64,000 nt of DNA from Candidatus Poribacteria bacterium WGA-3G (lineage in GTDB: Bacteria > Poribacteria > WGA-4E > WGA-3G). The notes below the pieces were generated by a model. The model was not told where the DNA came from. It worked only from the letters and a program-made list of their open reading frames with translations, and ran no database searches. Of the stretch, positions 26,811 to 35,019 are shown in pieces (position 1 is the stretch's first letter; each line of letters starts with the position of its first letter). The stretch lies in the NCBI GenBank assembly GCA_000406005.1, contig ASZN01000028.1:3551-67550 (forward strand), written 5' to 3'. A program made the translations under genes and the position numbers.

Positions 26811-27986
26811 TTGAATAATCCCAAATTTAGCCGTGTCTCGTTGATTCTACCGATCTATGTTCCGGCGTTCTTACTGTCAACAGGGATGGGTATCGTTTCA
26901 CCGACACTTTCGATTTATGTCAAATCGTTTGAGTTATCCTACACATTAACGACGGTTGTTCTTGCTGTTGGCGTGTTAGGGAATGTCCCTGCGGGTATTT
27001 TGGTGGAGCGGCTCGGGCGTAGATCATCGATGTTGCTCGGTCTTGTGATGATAGGGTTGTCAACCATCGGTATGGGTGTGGCAACGAACCTCTTCCAACT
27101 GATGGGCGCGCAGTTGGTCGGTGGGATCGGAAATGCGTTGTGGATGCTCGCTCGGCACGCCTATATGACAGATGTCATTCCGATAGCGAATCGTGGCAGG
27201 GCGATTGCGCTGTTTGGTGGTGTCAATCGGATGGGTACGTTCACCGGACAGTTCTGTTCTATCTTCCTTGGCGTAAACCTACGTTTGCCTTTTTTTCTCT
27301 ATACCGGAATTGTGGTGCTTAACTTTGTTCTCTGTTTCTTCTTCATTCCAGAAACACGTCTTTCCCGTCAAACGAACGATAAGAAGCGACCGTATCTGAG
27401 CAATCTGCTTCAAGTCTCTCGCCAACATATACGGATCCTTGCTACCGCCGGGATAGGACAGGTATGTGTCCAGACACTACGTCGTGGGTGTCATATCATC
27501 ATTCCGCTCTATGCCGATGAGGTCGTCGGATTAACAACGCAACAGGTTCGATCGGTTGTCATGGTATCTTCAGCGGTAGATATGTCGATGTTTCCGATTG
27601 CTGGTTTTATGATGGATCGTTTCGGCAGGAGATATGCGACGGTTCCTGGGATTTGCGTCTTTGCGACTGGGATGGCGTTGATGCCGTTCACAAGTACATT
27701 TACGTGGTTATTGCTTGCGGCGGTTCTGATGCGTCTCGGCAACGGTGTCGCTTCTGGGACGATGATGACGCTGGGTGCCGATTTAGCACCACAAGAGGGG
27801 ACTGGCGAGTTCTTAGGTTTGTGGAGGCTGACAGGTGATTTCGGCGGTTCGGCGGGCCCGGTCGTTGTGGGGAACATCGCCGATGTGTTCGGATTAGGTT
27901 ATTCCGGTTTCGCGTTGGGTGGTATCGGTTATCTGGCGGTCGCGATTTTCCTATGGTTGGTGCCGGAGACGTTGCAAAGAGAATGA
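26811..27986 (+). CDS. MFS transporter
   Basis: 391 residues from a TTG start, with about twelve membrane helices. The loop between helices 2 and 3 reads GILVERLGRRSSMLLG, the major facilitator motif A, and it recurs in the second half as GFMMDRFGRRYATVPG. The protein lacks long hydrophilic insertions and resembles drug or sugar efflux permeases, but the substrate cannot be told. It starts 40 bp after the macro-domain gene on the same strand. Confidence 0.9.
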   Translation: MNNPKFSRVSLILPIYVPAFLLSTGMGIVSPTLSIYVKSFELSYTLTTVVLAVGVLGNVPAGILVERLGRRSSMLLGLVMIGLSTIGMGVATNLFQLMGAQLVGGIGNALWMLARHAYMTDVIPIANRGRAIALFGGVNRMGTFTGQFCSIFLGVNLRLPFFLYTGIVVLNFVLCFFFIPETRLSRQTNDKKRPYLSNLLQVSRQHIRILATAGIGQVCVQTLRRGCHIIIPLYADEVVGLTTQQVRSVVMVSSAVDMSMFPIAGFMMDRFGRRYATVPGICVFATGMALMPFTSTFTWLLLAAVLMRLGNGVASGTMMTLGADLAPQEGTGEFLGLWRLTGDFGGSAGPVVVGNIADVFGLGYSGFALGGIGYLAVAIFLWLVPETLQRE

Positions 27987-28049
27987 CAATCTTTATCTTC
28001 TATCTATAGGCAAAAAACGCCCCACACGAAAGATAGTGAACACCTTTGG

Positions 28050-28484
28050 TTAGGACTTGTTCTTTTTCACCTGTTCTAAAAGCCGTTCTGCCCGTTCTGC
28101 TCGCTGTCTCTCTTGTTCTGCGCGTTTTTCCGCCTGCTCTGCGCGTTTTTCCGCCTGCTCTGCTCGCTGTCTCTCTTGTTCTGCGAGTCGTTTGGCATCT
28201 AAATAATACATAATGCGCTCCAATCCTTTACAACAAACGATGGTAATTATTGTTAATAAGACGGTAAAAGCAGCCAGGTGCTTTACAATAGATGCTGCTG
28301 TTTCCAGCAGCGGTATTCCTGCTTTTCTGCCTGCAAGTATTTCACCGAATATAACCCACGAAGTGTATCCAATGAAGACAACGACAAAGCTGTAAAATGC
28401 TGGATCCAACCACTTTTTCGGGATTCCCCCTGGAAAAGCGACATATATGTCGTCTTGTTCTGAATCGAGGTGAATTTCTTCCAC
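28050..28484 (-). CDS. membrane protein with repetitive coiled-coil tail
   Basis: 144 residues from a GTG at 28484 with AGGAGT 6 nt upstream. A longer frame starting at 28589 would run into the tRNA-Leu gene and is rejected. Two hydrophobic segments (about 27-50 and 62-85) are followed by a charged tail built from repeats such as RAEQAEKRAEQ. At DNA level the tail shows 21-bp tandem copies (28085-28190). No family recognised; similar RAEQ-rich tails also occur in Uma2 and cyanobacterial proteins, where they probably form coiled coils. Transcription likely comes through the tRNA-Leu gene from the promoter at 28606. Confidence 0.72.
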   Translation of the reverse strand: MEEIHLDSEQDDIYVAFPGGIPKKWLDPAFYSFVVVFIGYTSWVIFGEILAGRKAGIPLLETAASIVKHLAAFTVLLTIITIVCCKGLERIMYYLDAKRLAEQERQRAEQAEKRAEQAEKRAEQERQRAERAERLLEQVKKNKS

Positions 28485-28510
28485 CGATTGACTCCTAATT
28501 TGAAATAAAA

Positions 28511-28595
28511 TGCCGGGAAAGGGGCTCGAACCCTTACGCGCATAATGCACACTAGACCCTGAACCTAGCCTGTCTACCAATTCCAGCATCCCGGC
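28511..28595 (-). tRNA. tRNA-Leu (anticodon CAG)
   Basis: 85 nt with long variable arm. Acceptor GCCGGGA pairs fully with TCCCGGC; anticodon stem CTAGG/TCTAG with loop TTCAGGG gives CAG. No encoded CCA. Confidence 0.92.
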
Positions 28596-28605
28596 GAATA
28601 ATTAT

Positions 28606-28634
28606 AGTATATCCGAATTCTCATCTTTTGTCAA
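28606..28634 (-). promoter_or_regulatory. promoter of tRNA-Leu(CAG)
   Basis: Minus strand TTGACA (28629-28634), 17-bp spacer, TATACT (28606-28611), ten bases before the tRNA 5' end. Near-consensus sigma-70 type. Confidence 0.85.
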
Positions 28635-28768
28635 ATTAAAATAGGGCAAACGAATGCGGAGAAATCAGATTAAACTTGAGCAGGCGTAACAAGTCTAATG
28701 CACCTAATATGTTAACCGAATTGCTGGCAGGTAATCGTATCAATCTACATCAAAAGGAGTACAAACTG

Positions 28769-29514
28769 ATGAGACTGAAGATATTGCTCTGCGCGACGCT
28801 CGTGTTAATTCTGGTCACGGGTTATAGCGATGCTAAAATTGATCCAGACCGGATTGTTGGTATCTGGTTATTAGATGAAGGCAACGGTGATGTCGCTGAA
28901 GACGTGTCTGGAAACGAACGTGAGGGACAATCACGCAAGGTAACTGGGAGGATGGCAAGTTCGATGGTGCCCTTGAAATCAAAAAAGGCGGAACTGTCAC
29001 TATTCCGCTTGGTACAGGGATTATTGAGGATAAGGTGACCTTCGTTCTGTGGTTAAACTTTACCGACATAGCCGGTCAACAGAACTATTTCTCTATATGG
29101 GATCAGAGCAACAATCGCTATGTCCCGTATAAAAACGGCGGAAATCTCATGCGTAGTTGGACGAACACTTGGGATGTCGCCAGTGGTGTGACTGTTAAAG
29201 CAGACACGTGGTATCACGTTGCAAACGTCTATGATGGAAAAACTTGTCGAATCTATATCGACGGTGAAGAGAAAGTGTCTCAAGATGTCGCGAAGTTCCA
29301 GCTCCAAGACCAGGATCAGACAGCATGGCTCGCGACGGATAGAGGTACCGGCTTCCTCTCCGCTGTTATTATGGACGATGTCGGGCTCTTCAACGATGGA
29401 CTCACCGAAGACGAGGTTCAGGGTATTATGAATGACGGTATCTATCATACGGCTTATGCTGTGGAACCGTTGGACAAACTCTCTGTTTTGTGGGGAAAAT
29501 TGAAGATGGAGTAA
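28769..29514 (+). pseudogene. frameshifted LamG/concanavalin-like secreted protein
   Basis: The ATG at 28769 has AAAGGAG upstream and starts a signal peptide (LKILLCATLVLILVTGYSDA), then IVGIWLLDEGNGDVAEDVSG, the start of a LamG_3-type domain. Near 28940 the frame is lost. The other frame resumes as NWEDGKFDGALEIKKGG and continues to FVLWLNF, ADTWYHVANVYDGKTCRIYI and GFLSAVIMDDVGLFNDGLT. One missing base around 28938-28942 explains the break. The intact protein would be about 247 residues, an exported carbohydrate- or glycan-binding domain. This is either a recent pseudogene or a sequencing error. Confidence 0.82.
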
Positions 29515-29520
29515 CACGTT

Positions 29521-29549
29521 TGCGGTCCCTCTGTTTTTTCGGGACCGCA
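29521..29549 (+). terminator. hairpin terminator after LamG gene
   Basis: TGCGGTCCC and GGGACCGCA form a perfect 9-bp stem around an 11-base T-rich loop, directly after the LamG stop. No long T-run follows. Confidence 0.6.
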
Positions 29550-29569
29550 TTCATAAACGGAGTGATTTG

Positions 29570-30055
29570 ATGCGATACTTTGCCTACGGGTCCAATATGA
29601 ACATTTCTCAGACGCAACAACGGTGCCCCGGTATCACGGGTATTGGGCAGTACCAACTCGATGGCTTCCGTCTGGTTTTTAACTACCACGCCGATATTAT
29701 CCCTGCGGTGGGATGTACGGTTCACGGTGGCCTCTGGCAAATTACACCAAACCACGAATCCTCTCTTGATAGATACGAAGGCTATCCATCCTACTACGAT
29801 AAACATTATCGAGACGATGTTATGTTCTATAGGATGAAAGAAGCGTCTGACAATTCGGAACCGCCGTCAAGATGGTATCTCGAAGTCATTATTCAGGGAT
29901 ACAAGGATTTCGGTTTAACACAAGATGATTTTGAAGAGAGCCTCGGTGTTCAACAACTCGGGTTAACGGAAACAGCCGTTGAACAGATTCTCGGCGTGTC
30001 AGCGGCTGACTTAGAACGCTTATTCTCTCGTGTGGCAACCAGTCCTACCTATTAA
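29570..30055 (+). CDS. gamma-glutamylcyclotransferase-like protein
   Basis: 161 residues from the ATG at 29570 (CGGAG upstream; the TTG three bases earlier is less likely). GGCT fold marks are YFAYGSNMN at the N-terminus (substrate loop), GGLWQITPNHESSLDRYEGYP with the likely catalytic Glu in RYEG, and YLEVIIQGYKDFGL near the C-terminus. Family members release 5-oxoproline from gamma-glutamyl compounds or act on related amines. The substrate is not predictable here. Confidence 0.88.
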   Translation: MRYFAYGSNMNISQTQQRCPGITGIGQYQLDGFRLVFNYHADIIPAVGCTVHGGLWQITPNHESSLDRYEGYPSYYDKHYRDDVMFYRMKEASDNSEPPSRWYLEVIIQGYKDFGLTQDDFEESLGVQQLGLTETAVEQILGVSAADLERLFSRVATSPTY

Positions 30056-30063
30056 TCCACCGA

Positions 30064-31794
30064 TTAGATCGCCCGTTTCACATACACATAATACGCCCCG
30101 ACTGCCAATTCACCGGTTTCATCGGTTAATTCCGTGTGAAGACGGGTTTGACCAGCAGTGAGGTTGAACGTAAATGTCACGCCTTTTGCATCGGGTGCGA
30201 TTGCTTGTGTTGCTGCCTGATCGCCGACGCGAATTTGTGCTGTCGTGAGTGCCAACGCCTTTCCACCGTTGTAGAGATCGATATGTTCCCCCGGAATCCC
30301 GTCCGTTATTGCCCTATCTTCGGCGTAGGGCCACCGGCGCAACTCAAAGCTGTACGCGCCATCTTCAGGTATCTCAATAGCCCAATAGCCGTTGCACTCC
30401 ATACCGCGACGGATACTTCCCTGATTCCATGCCTGTGCTTTACCGTGCCAATCGTGTGTTGTGATACAGGTAACGGGTTCATTTTGCGTTCCGACGACAA
30501 TCGGACAGTCCTCATCAAAACGCCTTGAGACCAATTTCCACCACGCTTCGTAATGCTCTCGGAGTTCTGCGACGACCTCTGGGTGTTCGTTGGCGATGTC
30601 GTGTTCTTGTCCGGGATCTGCCTGAATATCGTAGAGTTCTTTTCCGTTAATAAGTCGCCACCGTTGGGACATTGTCGCGCTATCTTTCCACTTAATTGGG
30701 TTTTCGACGCGTTGTGAATCGGTCACGATAACCCGTTCTTCCCATGTTTCTGTCTCGTTTTTCAACAGTGGTGTGAGGCTTGTGCCGTGGAAAGTCGTAC
30801 TTTCGGCGATTTCGAGGTCACAGAGGTCTATCAGTGTCGGGAGTAAATCGATATTTGCGGTTAGTTCATGAACTTCCTGCTTTTCTGAAAAGCCGCCACC
30901 GGGCCAATGCATAAAAAGTGGCACGCGATGCCCACCTTCATAAGGTGATCCTTTTTTCCCGCGCATACCGGCGTTATATCCCGACTTGACGAATTGTCCT
31001 TCACCGAGATCACATCCCGCTGCAGAGCCGTTATCGGTCATGAAAATAAGGATGGTGTTTTCCTCGATTCCGAGTACGCGTAGGTGGTGCCGTAAGCGCG
31101 CCATATTGTCATCGATATTGGTAATCATACCGTAGAAATTCGCGCGATCCCCCGGTACCTCTTTCCTACGATAGACTTCGCTGTAAGCGTCGGGAACACG
31201 GAACGGGCCGTGTGGTGCATTTGTAGAAAGGTAGCAGAAGAACGGACGGTGCTGGTCGCCTTCAACGTGTCTATCTATGAATGCCATCGCCTCTTGGAAC
31301 CAGACATCGGTGCAGTAACCGTCGAAGGGTTGCTCGGAACCGTTTCGGAAATAGGTGTCATCGAAATAGTCGTTGCCCCAATAGTCCGGGGTTTGGCTGA
31401 TCCCACCGCCGCCGTGGTAGAGTGCTTCGTCGAAACCTCTATCGTGTGGACGGAACGGATAGTTGTCGCCGAGGTGCCATTTACCGAACATACCGGTCTT
31501 ATAGCCGTTGCGTCGGAAGATATCTGCCATGGTAATCTCATCGCTGCGGAGGAGCGAACGTCCACCGATGGTGTGCCACACGCCTGTGGAGTTGCAGTAG
31601 TGTCCCGTCATAATTCCGGCGCGTGTCGGCGAGCAGGTGGGTCCGACGTGCAGGTTCTGTAGTTGCACGCTCTGTTCGGCGAGGGCGTCGAGATTCGGTG
31701 TATTGATAACGGGATTTCCGGTGCATCCCAAGTCGCCGTAGCCTTGGTCGTCCGTGATGACGAAAACGAGGTTAGGTGTAGTCTGCTGTGGCAC
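30064..31794 (-). CDS. sulfatase (arylsulfatase family)
   Basis: 576 residues from a GTG at 31794 with AAGGAG upstream; the ATG at 31902 would add 36 atypical residues. Type I sulfatase: NLVFVITDDQGYGDLGC holds the first metal-binding Asp pair. C54-S-P-T-R carries the Cys that becomes formylglycine (Thr replaces the more common Ser). GYKTGMFGKWHLG and NAPHGPF follow the family pattern, and TILIFMTDNGSAAGC gives the second Asp-Asn pair. The last 120 residues are a beta-rich module. No signal peptide, so it is cytosolic as read. It needs a formylglycine-generating enzyme, which is not in the window. Substrate probably a sulfated polysaccharide, by analogy. Confidence 0.92.
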   Translation of the reverse strand: MPQQTTPNLVFVITDDQGYGDLGCTGNPVINTPNLDALAEQSVQLQNLHVGPTCSPTRAGIMTGHYCNSTGVWHTIGGRSLLRSDEITMADIFRRNGYKTGMFGKWHLGDNYPFRPHDRGFDEALYHGGGGISQTPDYWGNDYFDDTYFRNGSEQPFDGYCTDVWFQEAMAFIDRHVEGDQHRPFFCYLSTNAPHGPFRVPDAYSEVYRRKEVPGDRANFYGMITNIDDNMARLRHHLRVLGIEENTILIFMTDNGSAAGCDLGEGQFVKSGYNAGMRGKKGSPYEGGHRVPLFMHWPGGGFSEKQEVHELTANIDLLPTLIDLCDLEIAESTTFHGTSLTPLLKNETETWEERVIVTDSQRVENPIKWKDSATMSQRWRLINGKELYDIQADPGQEHDIANEHPEVVAELREHYEAWWKLVSRRFDEDCPIVVGTQNEPVTCITTHDWHGKAQAWNQGSIRRGMECNGYWAIEIPEDGAYSFELRRWPYAEDRAITDGIPGEHIDLYNGGKALALTTAQIRVGDQAATQAIAPDAKGVTFTFNLTAGQTRLHTELTDETGELAVGAYYVYVKRAI

Positions 31795-31873
31795 GATAAT
31801 ATCTCCTTGTAAATCCGCTATTTGCGGTGTACTCGCCCAAATGCGACGTGCATTCAGACAGCCAATGTAAGAG

Positions 31874-31903
31874 GCGCAATGAATTGCGCAACTACGAACC
31901 AAG
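31874..31903. repeat. partial GTTCGTAGT-type palindrome
   Basis: GCGCAA-TGAA-TTGCGC followed by ACTACGAACC, similar to one hairpin and one outer arm of the MITE at 6305 and 34674. The MITE ends are not visible, so this is a partial or related unit between the sulfatase start and the methyltransferase stop. Confidence 0.5.
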
Positions 31904-31912
31904 AGGCGGTTA

Positions 31913-33277
31913 TTATAAAACGCCTTGTGCTTTTAGTCGTGAAATCAGCTCGGCTTGTGTGGCTTGTCCCTTTGTAGAATTGCAAGCACCGCAGAGGAGT
32001 TGTAGGTTATCCTCGTGGTCGGTGCCGCCTTGCAATTTTGGCACAATGTGGTCAACCGTCATGTTCCGAAACGGAAATTGTGTCCTGCACCCGTTGCATA
32101 AGCCTTCCTGTTTACCGTATAGCGTATGTTTATGGGTGCGATAATTGGGTAGCTTCTCACTCCGTTTGGGGATGTCCGTGCGGTGGATAACGTCTCCGAA
32201 AATTCCGACCTCGGCCTCTAATCGCACGCGTACAAGGTTAACTGCTCTGGGAGATACATCAATACCGATCCACTGTCGTTGTAGCCGTTCTGCTGCGACA
32301 CAGGTCGTGGCACATCCACAGAACGGGTCTAATACCATCTCGTCTTTATTGCTGCTGGCTTTGATGATGCGCTCTAATAAAGCGACAGGTTTTTGCGTAG
32401 GGTAGCCGGTGGATTCTTTTGCTTGAGAATTGAGTGCACCGATGTCTGTCCAATTATCCAACGCGGGCCGTCCCATGGATTCATCCGCATAACGTTTATA
32501 ACTCGGAATCCTAACGCGAGACCCCGGTGTGATACTCTGATGCACAATACGCCCTTCGGCTAACCATTGATGTGCTTGTTCTTCTGTCATTCTCCAATTT
32601 CTTGTAATACCCAGAAATTCGTAGCGATGCCCGCCAGTATTTGGGGCGTTCAAGTTATCAGCTCGGAAACGTCGCCCGTCTTCATCTGTATAAGTATAAT
32701 GCGATTTCAGGTACTCTTCACTTAAGGGTTCATATTGAACATTGAATTTAGATTTGGGCATTCCGTAGAACAAAACAGTGTCGTGCCCTCTACCAAAACG
32801 GGTTTTGACGTTGTTTTTAACACCGGTAGCCGAATTCCACACAATCTCATTTTTAAAGTGGTTCTTTCCAAACACACTATCCAGAAGCGTTTTCAGGTAA
32901 TGGCTTGCAGTCGGGTCGCAGTGTAAATATATGCTCCCAGTTTTTTTGAGGACGCGCTTCATCTCTAACAACCGCACTGCCATCATAATGAGGTAAGACT
33001 TCATGCCTTTGCCGTGTGTGAGTTCGGCTGCGTGTATTGCCTGATACAAGGCAGGTTCGCGGTCAGCAATTTCGCCGTGCCATGCGTTGTCTACATCAGA
33101 CAGCGTCCATGTATCTTTGAAGGCTGCGCCTGCTGCTTCACTCCCGATGGGTGCAGCGTAGTTCCGATTGGAATTGAATGGCGGATCGAGATAGATCAGA
33201 TCGACGGATTCGGTGTCTATGCCTCGCAGGACCGGTAGATTGTCGTTTGAGAAGATGGTTCGGTTTTGGACATTCAT
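31913..33277 (-). CDS. DNA methyltransferase fused to HNH nuclease
   Basis: 454 residues. Residues 1-370 are an N4/N6-type DNA methyltransferase: LIYLDPPFNSNR (catalytic DPPF, 31-34), YLHCDPTASHYLK, the GYPTQKP motif and LDPFCGCATTCVAAERLQR (SAM-binding FxGxxTT). Residues about 385-450 form an HNH nuclease domain: LCNGCRTQF, MTVDHIVPKLQGG, DNLQLLCGACNSTKG, with the two C-x-x-C pairs and the D-H of the metal site. Both activities in one chain suggest a self-contained restriction-modification or a methylation-dependent enzyme. No separate specificity subunit is seen. It is followed by the sulfatase on the same strand. Confidence 0.9.
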   Translation of the reverse strand: MNVQNRTIFSNDNLPVLRGIDTESVDLIYLDPPFNSNRNYAAPIGSEAAGAAFKDTWTLSDVDNAWHGEIADREPALYQAIHAAELTHGKGMKSYLIMMAVRLLEMKRVLKKTGSIYLHCDPTASHYLKTLLDSVFGKNHFKNEIVWNSATGVKNNVKTRFGRGHDTVLFYGMPKSKFNVQYEPLSEEYLKSHYTYTDEDGRRFRADNLNAPNTGGHRYEFLGITRNWRMTEEQAHQWLAEGRIVHQSITPGSRVRIPSYKRYADESMGRPALDNWTDIGALNSQAKESTGYPTQKPVALLERIIKASSNKDEMVLDPFCGCATTCVAAERLQRQWIGIDVSPRAVNLVRVRLEAEVGIFGDVIHRTDIPKRSEKLPNYRTHKHTLYGKQEGLCNGCRTQFPFRNMTVDHIVPKLQGGTDHEDNLQLLCGACNSTKGQATQAELISRLKAQGVL

Positions 33278-33335
33278 CGGTTGTATTGTTATTCTGTGTC
33301 GGGCGTTGATTTAACGATAGTAATAAAGCACTGGA

Positions 33336-33352
33336 CGGGGTTAAAAACCCCG
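33336..33352 (-). terminator. possible aspC terminator
   Basis: CGGGG-TTAAAAA-CCCCG hairpin 30 bp after the aspC stop. An outer pair GCACTGG/CCAGTGC, which includes the last aspC codons, encloses it. Confidence 0.5.
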
Positions 33353-33380
33353 CCTGCAGTGGGTTTGCGTAAGTTCTATT

Positions 33381-34568
33381 CTATGCCAGTGCCTTTTTAA
33401 TCCGATCCAATCCGCGGTTAATCTCTGTCAATGAAGTTGCGAAGGAGAGACGGAGGTGGTTATCCGCTCCGAATCCGTTGCCCGGCACAACGCCGACACC
33501 TGCTGAACTGAGCAGATAGTCGGTGATATCCATCGAACCTTCGATCTTTTGCCCGTTAATCGTCCTGCCGTAGTGTTCAGAAAAATCGGGGAAGATGTAG
33601 AACGCGCCTTGCGGCTTGACATAACTGACCCCTTTGATCTCGTCGAAACGTTGACAGATCACATCTCGGCGTTCTTCAAACGCTTTTCGCATCTCTTCGA
33701 CAGCGTCCTGCGGTTCGTTCAATGCGACGACAGCGGCTTTCTGTGCGATGGATGTCGGATTTGAAGTGCTGTGTGATTGGATACGCGACATCGCTGAGAC
33801 GACATCTTCGGGACCGGCGGTATATCCGATCCGCCATCCTGTCATCGAGTAGGCTTTTGAGACACCGTTAACAACGAAGGTAATCGCTTTCGTCTCTTCG
33901 TTAAAAGCGGCGGGACTCTGGTGTGTTGCGCCGTCGTAGAGGAGTGCCTCATAAATTTCGTCGGAGATGAGGTAGACCTGATGCTTAACGGCGAGGTCGG
34001 CGATCGCTTTGAGCGTGTCTACATCGTAAGTGGTACCAGTCGGGTTGCTCGGACTGTTAACGAGGATCGCTTTCGTTTTTGGGGTGATCGCTGCTTCGAT
34101 CTGATCGGGTGTCATGCAGAAGTTCTGTGCTGGGGTCGTCTCGATGACGCTCGGCACTGCGCCTGCAAGTTTAATCTGTTCTGGGTAGCTGACCCAATAG
34201 GGTGCGGCGAGGATGACTTCGTCGCCCGGATCGCAGATCGCTTGGAAGATGTTATAGATGGTGTGCTTGGCACCGCATGAGATGATAACTTCGGACGTTT
34301 GATAAGCCAATCCGTTATCGCGTTTGAATTTCTCTACGACCGCCTCTCGGAGTTCGGGGGTGCCGGGGACGGGTGTGTACTTTGTGAACCCATCGTTGAG
34401 TGCGGCGATTGCGGCATTTTTGATATAGTCGGGTGTGTCGAAATCGGGTTCGCCTGCCCCGAATTTGACGACATCTACGCCATCAGCGATCAACGCGTTA
34501 ATTTTCGCGGTGATCGCTAAAGTGGACGATGGTGTAACGTTTTGACTCCGTTGTGATAATGAGATCAT
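33381..34568 (-). CDS. aspC: aspartate aminotransferase, class I/II
   Basis: 395 residues, PLP-dependent fold type I, subgroup of AspB/AatA from thermophiles and cyanobacteria. Motifs: VVKFGAGEPDFDTPDYI near the start, LVNSPSNPTGTTYD, YLISDEIYEALLYDG and the PLP Lys in GVSKAYSMTGWRIGY. It interconverts aspartate/2-oxoglutarate and oxaloacetate/glutamate, and may also act on prephenate. ATAAGGAG precedes the ATG. Two further copies of its 5' end lie upstream at 35564-35677 and 36024-36182, so the region has been rearranged around this start. Confidence 0.95.
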   Translation of the reverse strand: MISLSQRSQNVTPSSTLAITAKINALIADGVDVVKFGAGEPDFDTPDYIKNAAIAALNDGFTKYTPVPGTPELREAVVEKFKRDNGLAYQTSEVIISCGAKHTIYNIFQAICDPGDEVILAAPYWVSYPEQIKLAGAVPSVIETTPAQNFCMTPDQIEAAITPKTKAILVNSPSNPTGTTYDVDTLKAIADLAVKHQVYLISDEIYEALLYDGATHQSPAAFNEETKAITFVVNGVSKAYSMTGWRIGYTAGPEDVVSAMSRIQSHSTSNPTSIAQKAAVVALNEPQDAVEEMRKAFEERRDVICQRFDEIKGVSYVKPQGAFYIFPDFSEHYGRTINGQKIEGSMDITDYLLSSAGVGVVPGNGFGADNHLRLSFATSLTEINRGLDRIKKALA

Positions 34569-34641
34569 TTGTTCTCCTTATTTTCAGGTATAGCCGAAAT
34601 TGAGCGAGTTTAAGTCTTATGTCTATCTTCCAAAAAAAATC

Positions 34642-34832
34642 TTATTGCCCCTGTTTCAAGTAGTGCCGTGCGCTAGTAGTCTGTCAACATTGAAATGAAA
34701 GGTAAACCCGGTTCGTAGTAGTGCGATTCATCGCACGTCGGAACGGGCAATGAATGGTTTCCCTACTACGAACCATCCATCCGTTTAGATGTGACAGACT
34801 ACTAGATTTAGCAAGACGCATCAGATGTTCAA
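34642..34832 (-). pseudogene. C-terminal remnant of 81-residue ORF, MITE-split
   Basis: The last codons of a second copy of the protein at 35750-35995. Before the insertion it reads EHLMRLAKS, and after it ARHYLKQGQ then stop. The MITE 34674-34804 splits it. The sequence downstream runs colinear with the same spacer and aspC start as at 35564-35750, showing that a block of about 340 bp was duplicated. Confidence 0.8.
34674..34804 (-). repeat. MITE with TAGTAGTCTGTCA ends
   Basis: 131 bp with perfect 13-bp terminal inverted repeats TAGTAGTCTGTCA. The cruciform core is the same as in the copy at 6305-6433 but inverted. The uninterrupted relative at 35750 lacks it exactly here, which proves insertion. 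Flanks read GCGC-TA and TA-GATTT, compatible with a TA target duplication as in Tc1/mariner-IS630 elements. Confidence 0.85.
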
Positions 34833-34836
34833 AAGG

Positions 34837-35019
34837 TTAAGCTGGACGTTTCTCTGCCTTTTCCTTCCGATGGTCCGAGTAATCAACGTATTTCACGCCC
34901 TGCTTCATACGTTTATTTTGCTGTTTCATTAGAAATTCCATATATGTTTCTAAGTCACCAAACAGGGCAACGAGACGCGCTTTGGCTTCTTGGATGTCTT
35001 TTACGGGATTATCACACAT
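34837..35019 (-). CDS. small partner of PIN toxin
   Basis: 60 residues, highly charged, probably helical: QEAKARLVALFGDLETYMEF then KQQNKRMKQGVKYVD and a basic tail. It overlaps the 3' end of the PIN gene by 19 bp, so the two are translationally coupled. It is related to the 65-residue protein at 923-1120, which also follows a PIN frame. Most likely the antitoxin, or a third component, of the module. In classic VapBC the antitoxin gene comes first, so the order is reversed here. Confidence 0.65.
   Translation of the reverse strand: MCDNPVKDIQEAKARLVALFGDLETYMEFLMKQQNKRMKQGVKYVDYSDHRKEKAEKRPA

Noticed and set aside
28080..28195. Tandem 21-bp units as a CRISPR array
   Set aside because: The units are contiguous, without spacers, and encode the RAEQAEK coiled coil.
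28485..28589. N-terminal extension of the coiled-coil membrane protein
   Set aside because: It would translate most of the tRNA-Leu(CAG) gene; the GTG at 28484 has a good ribosome binding site.
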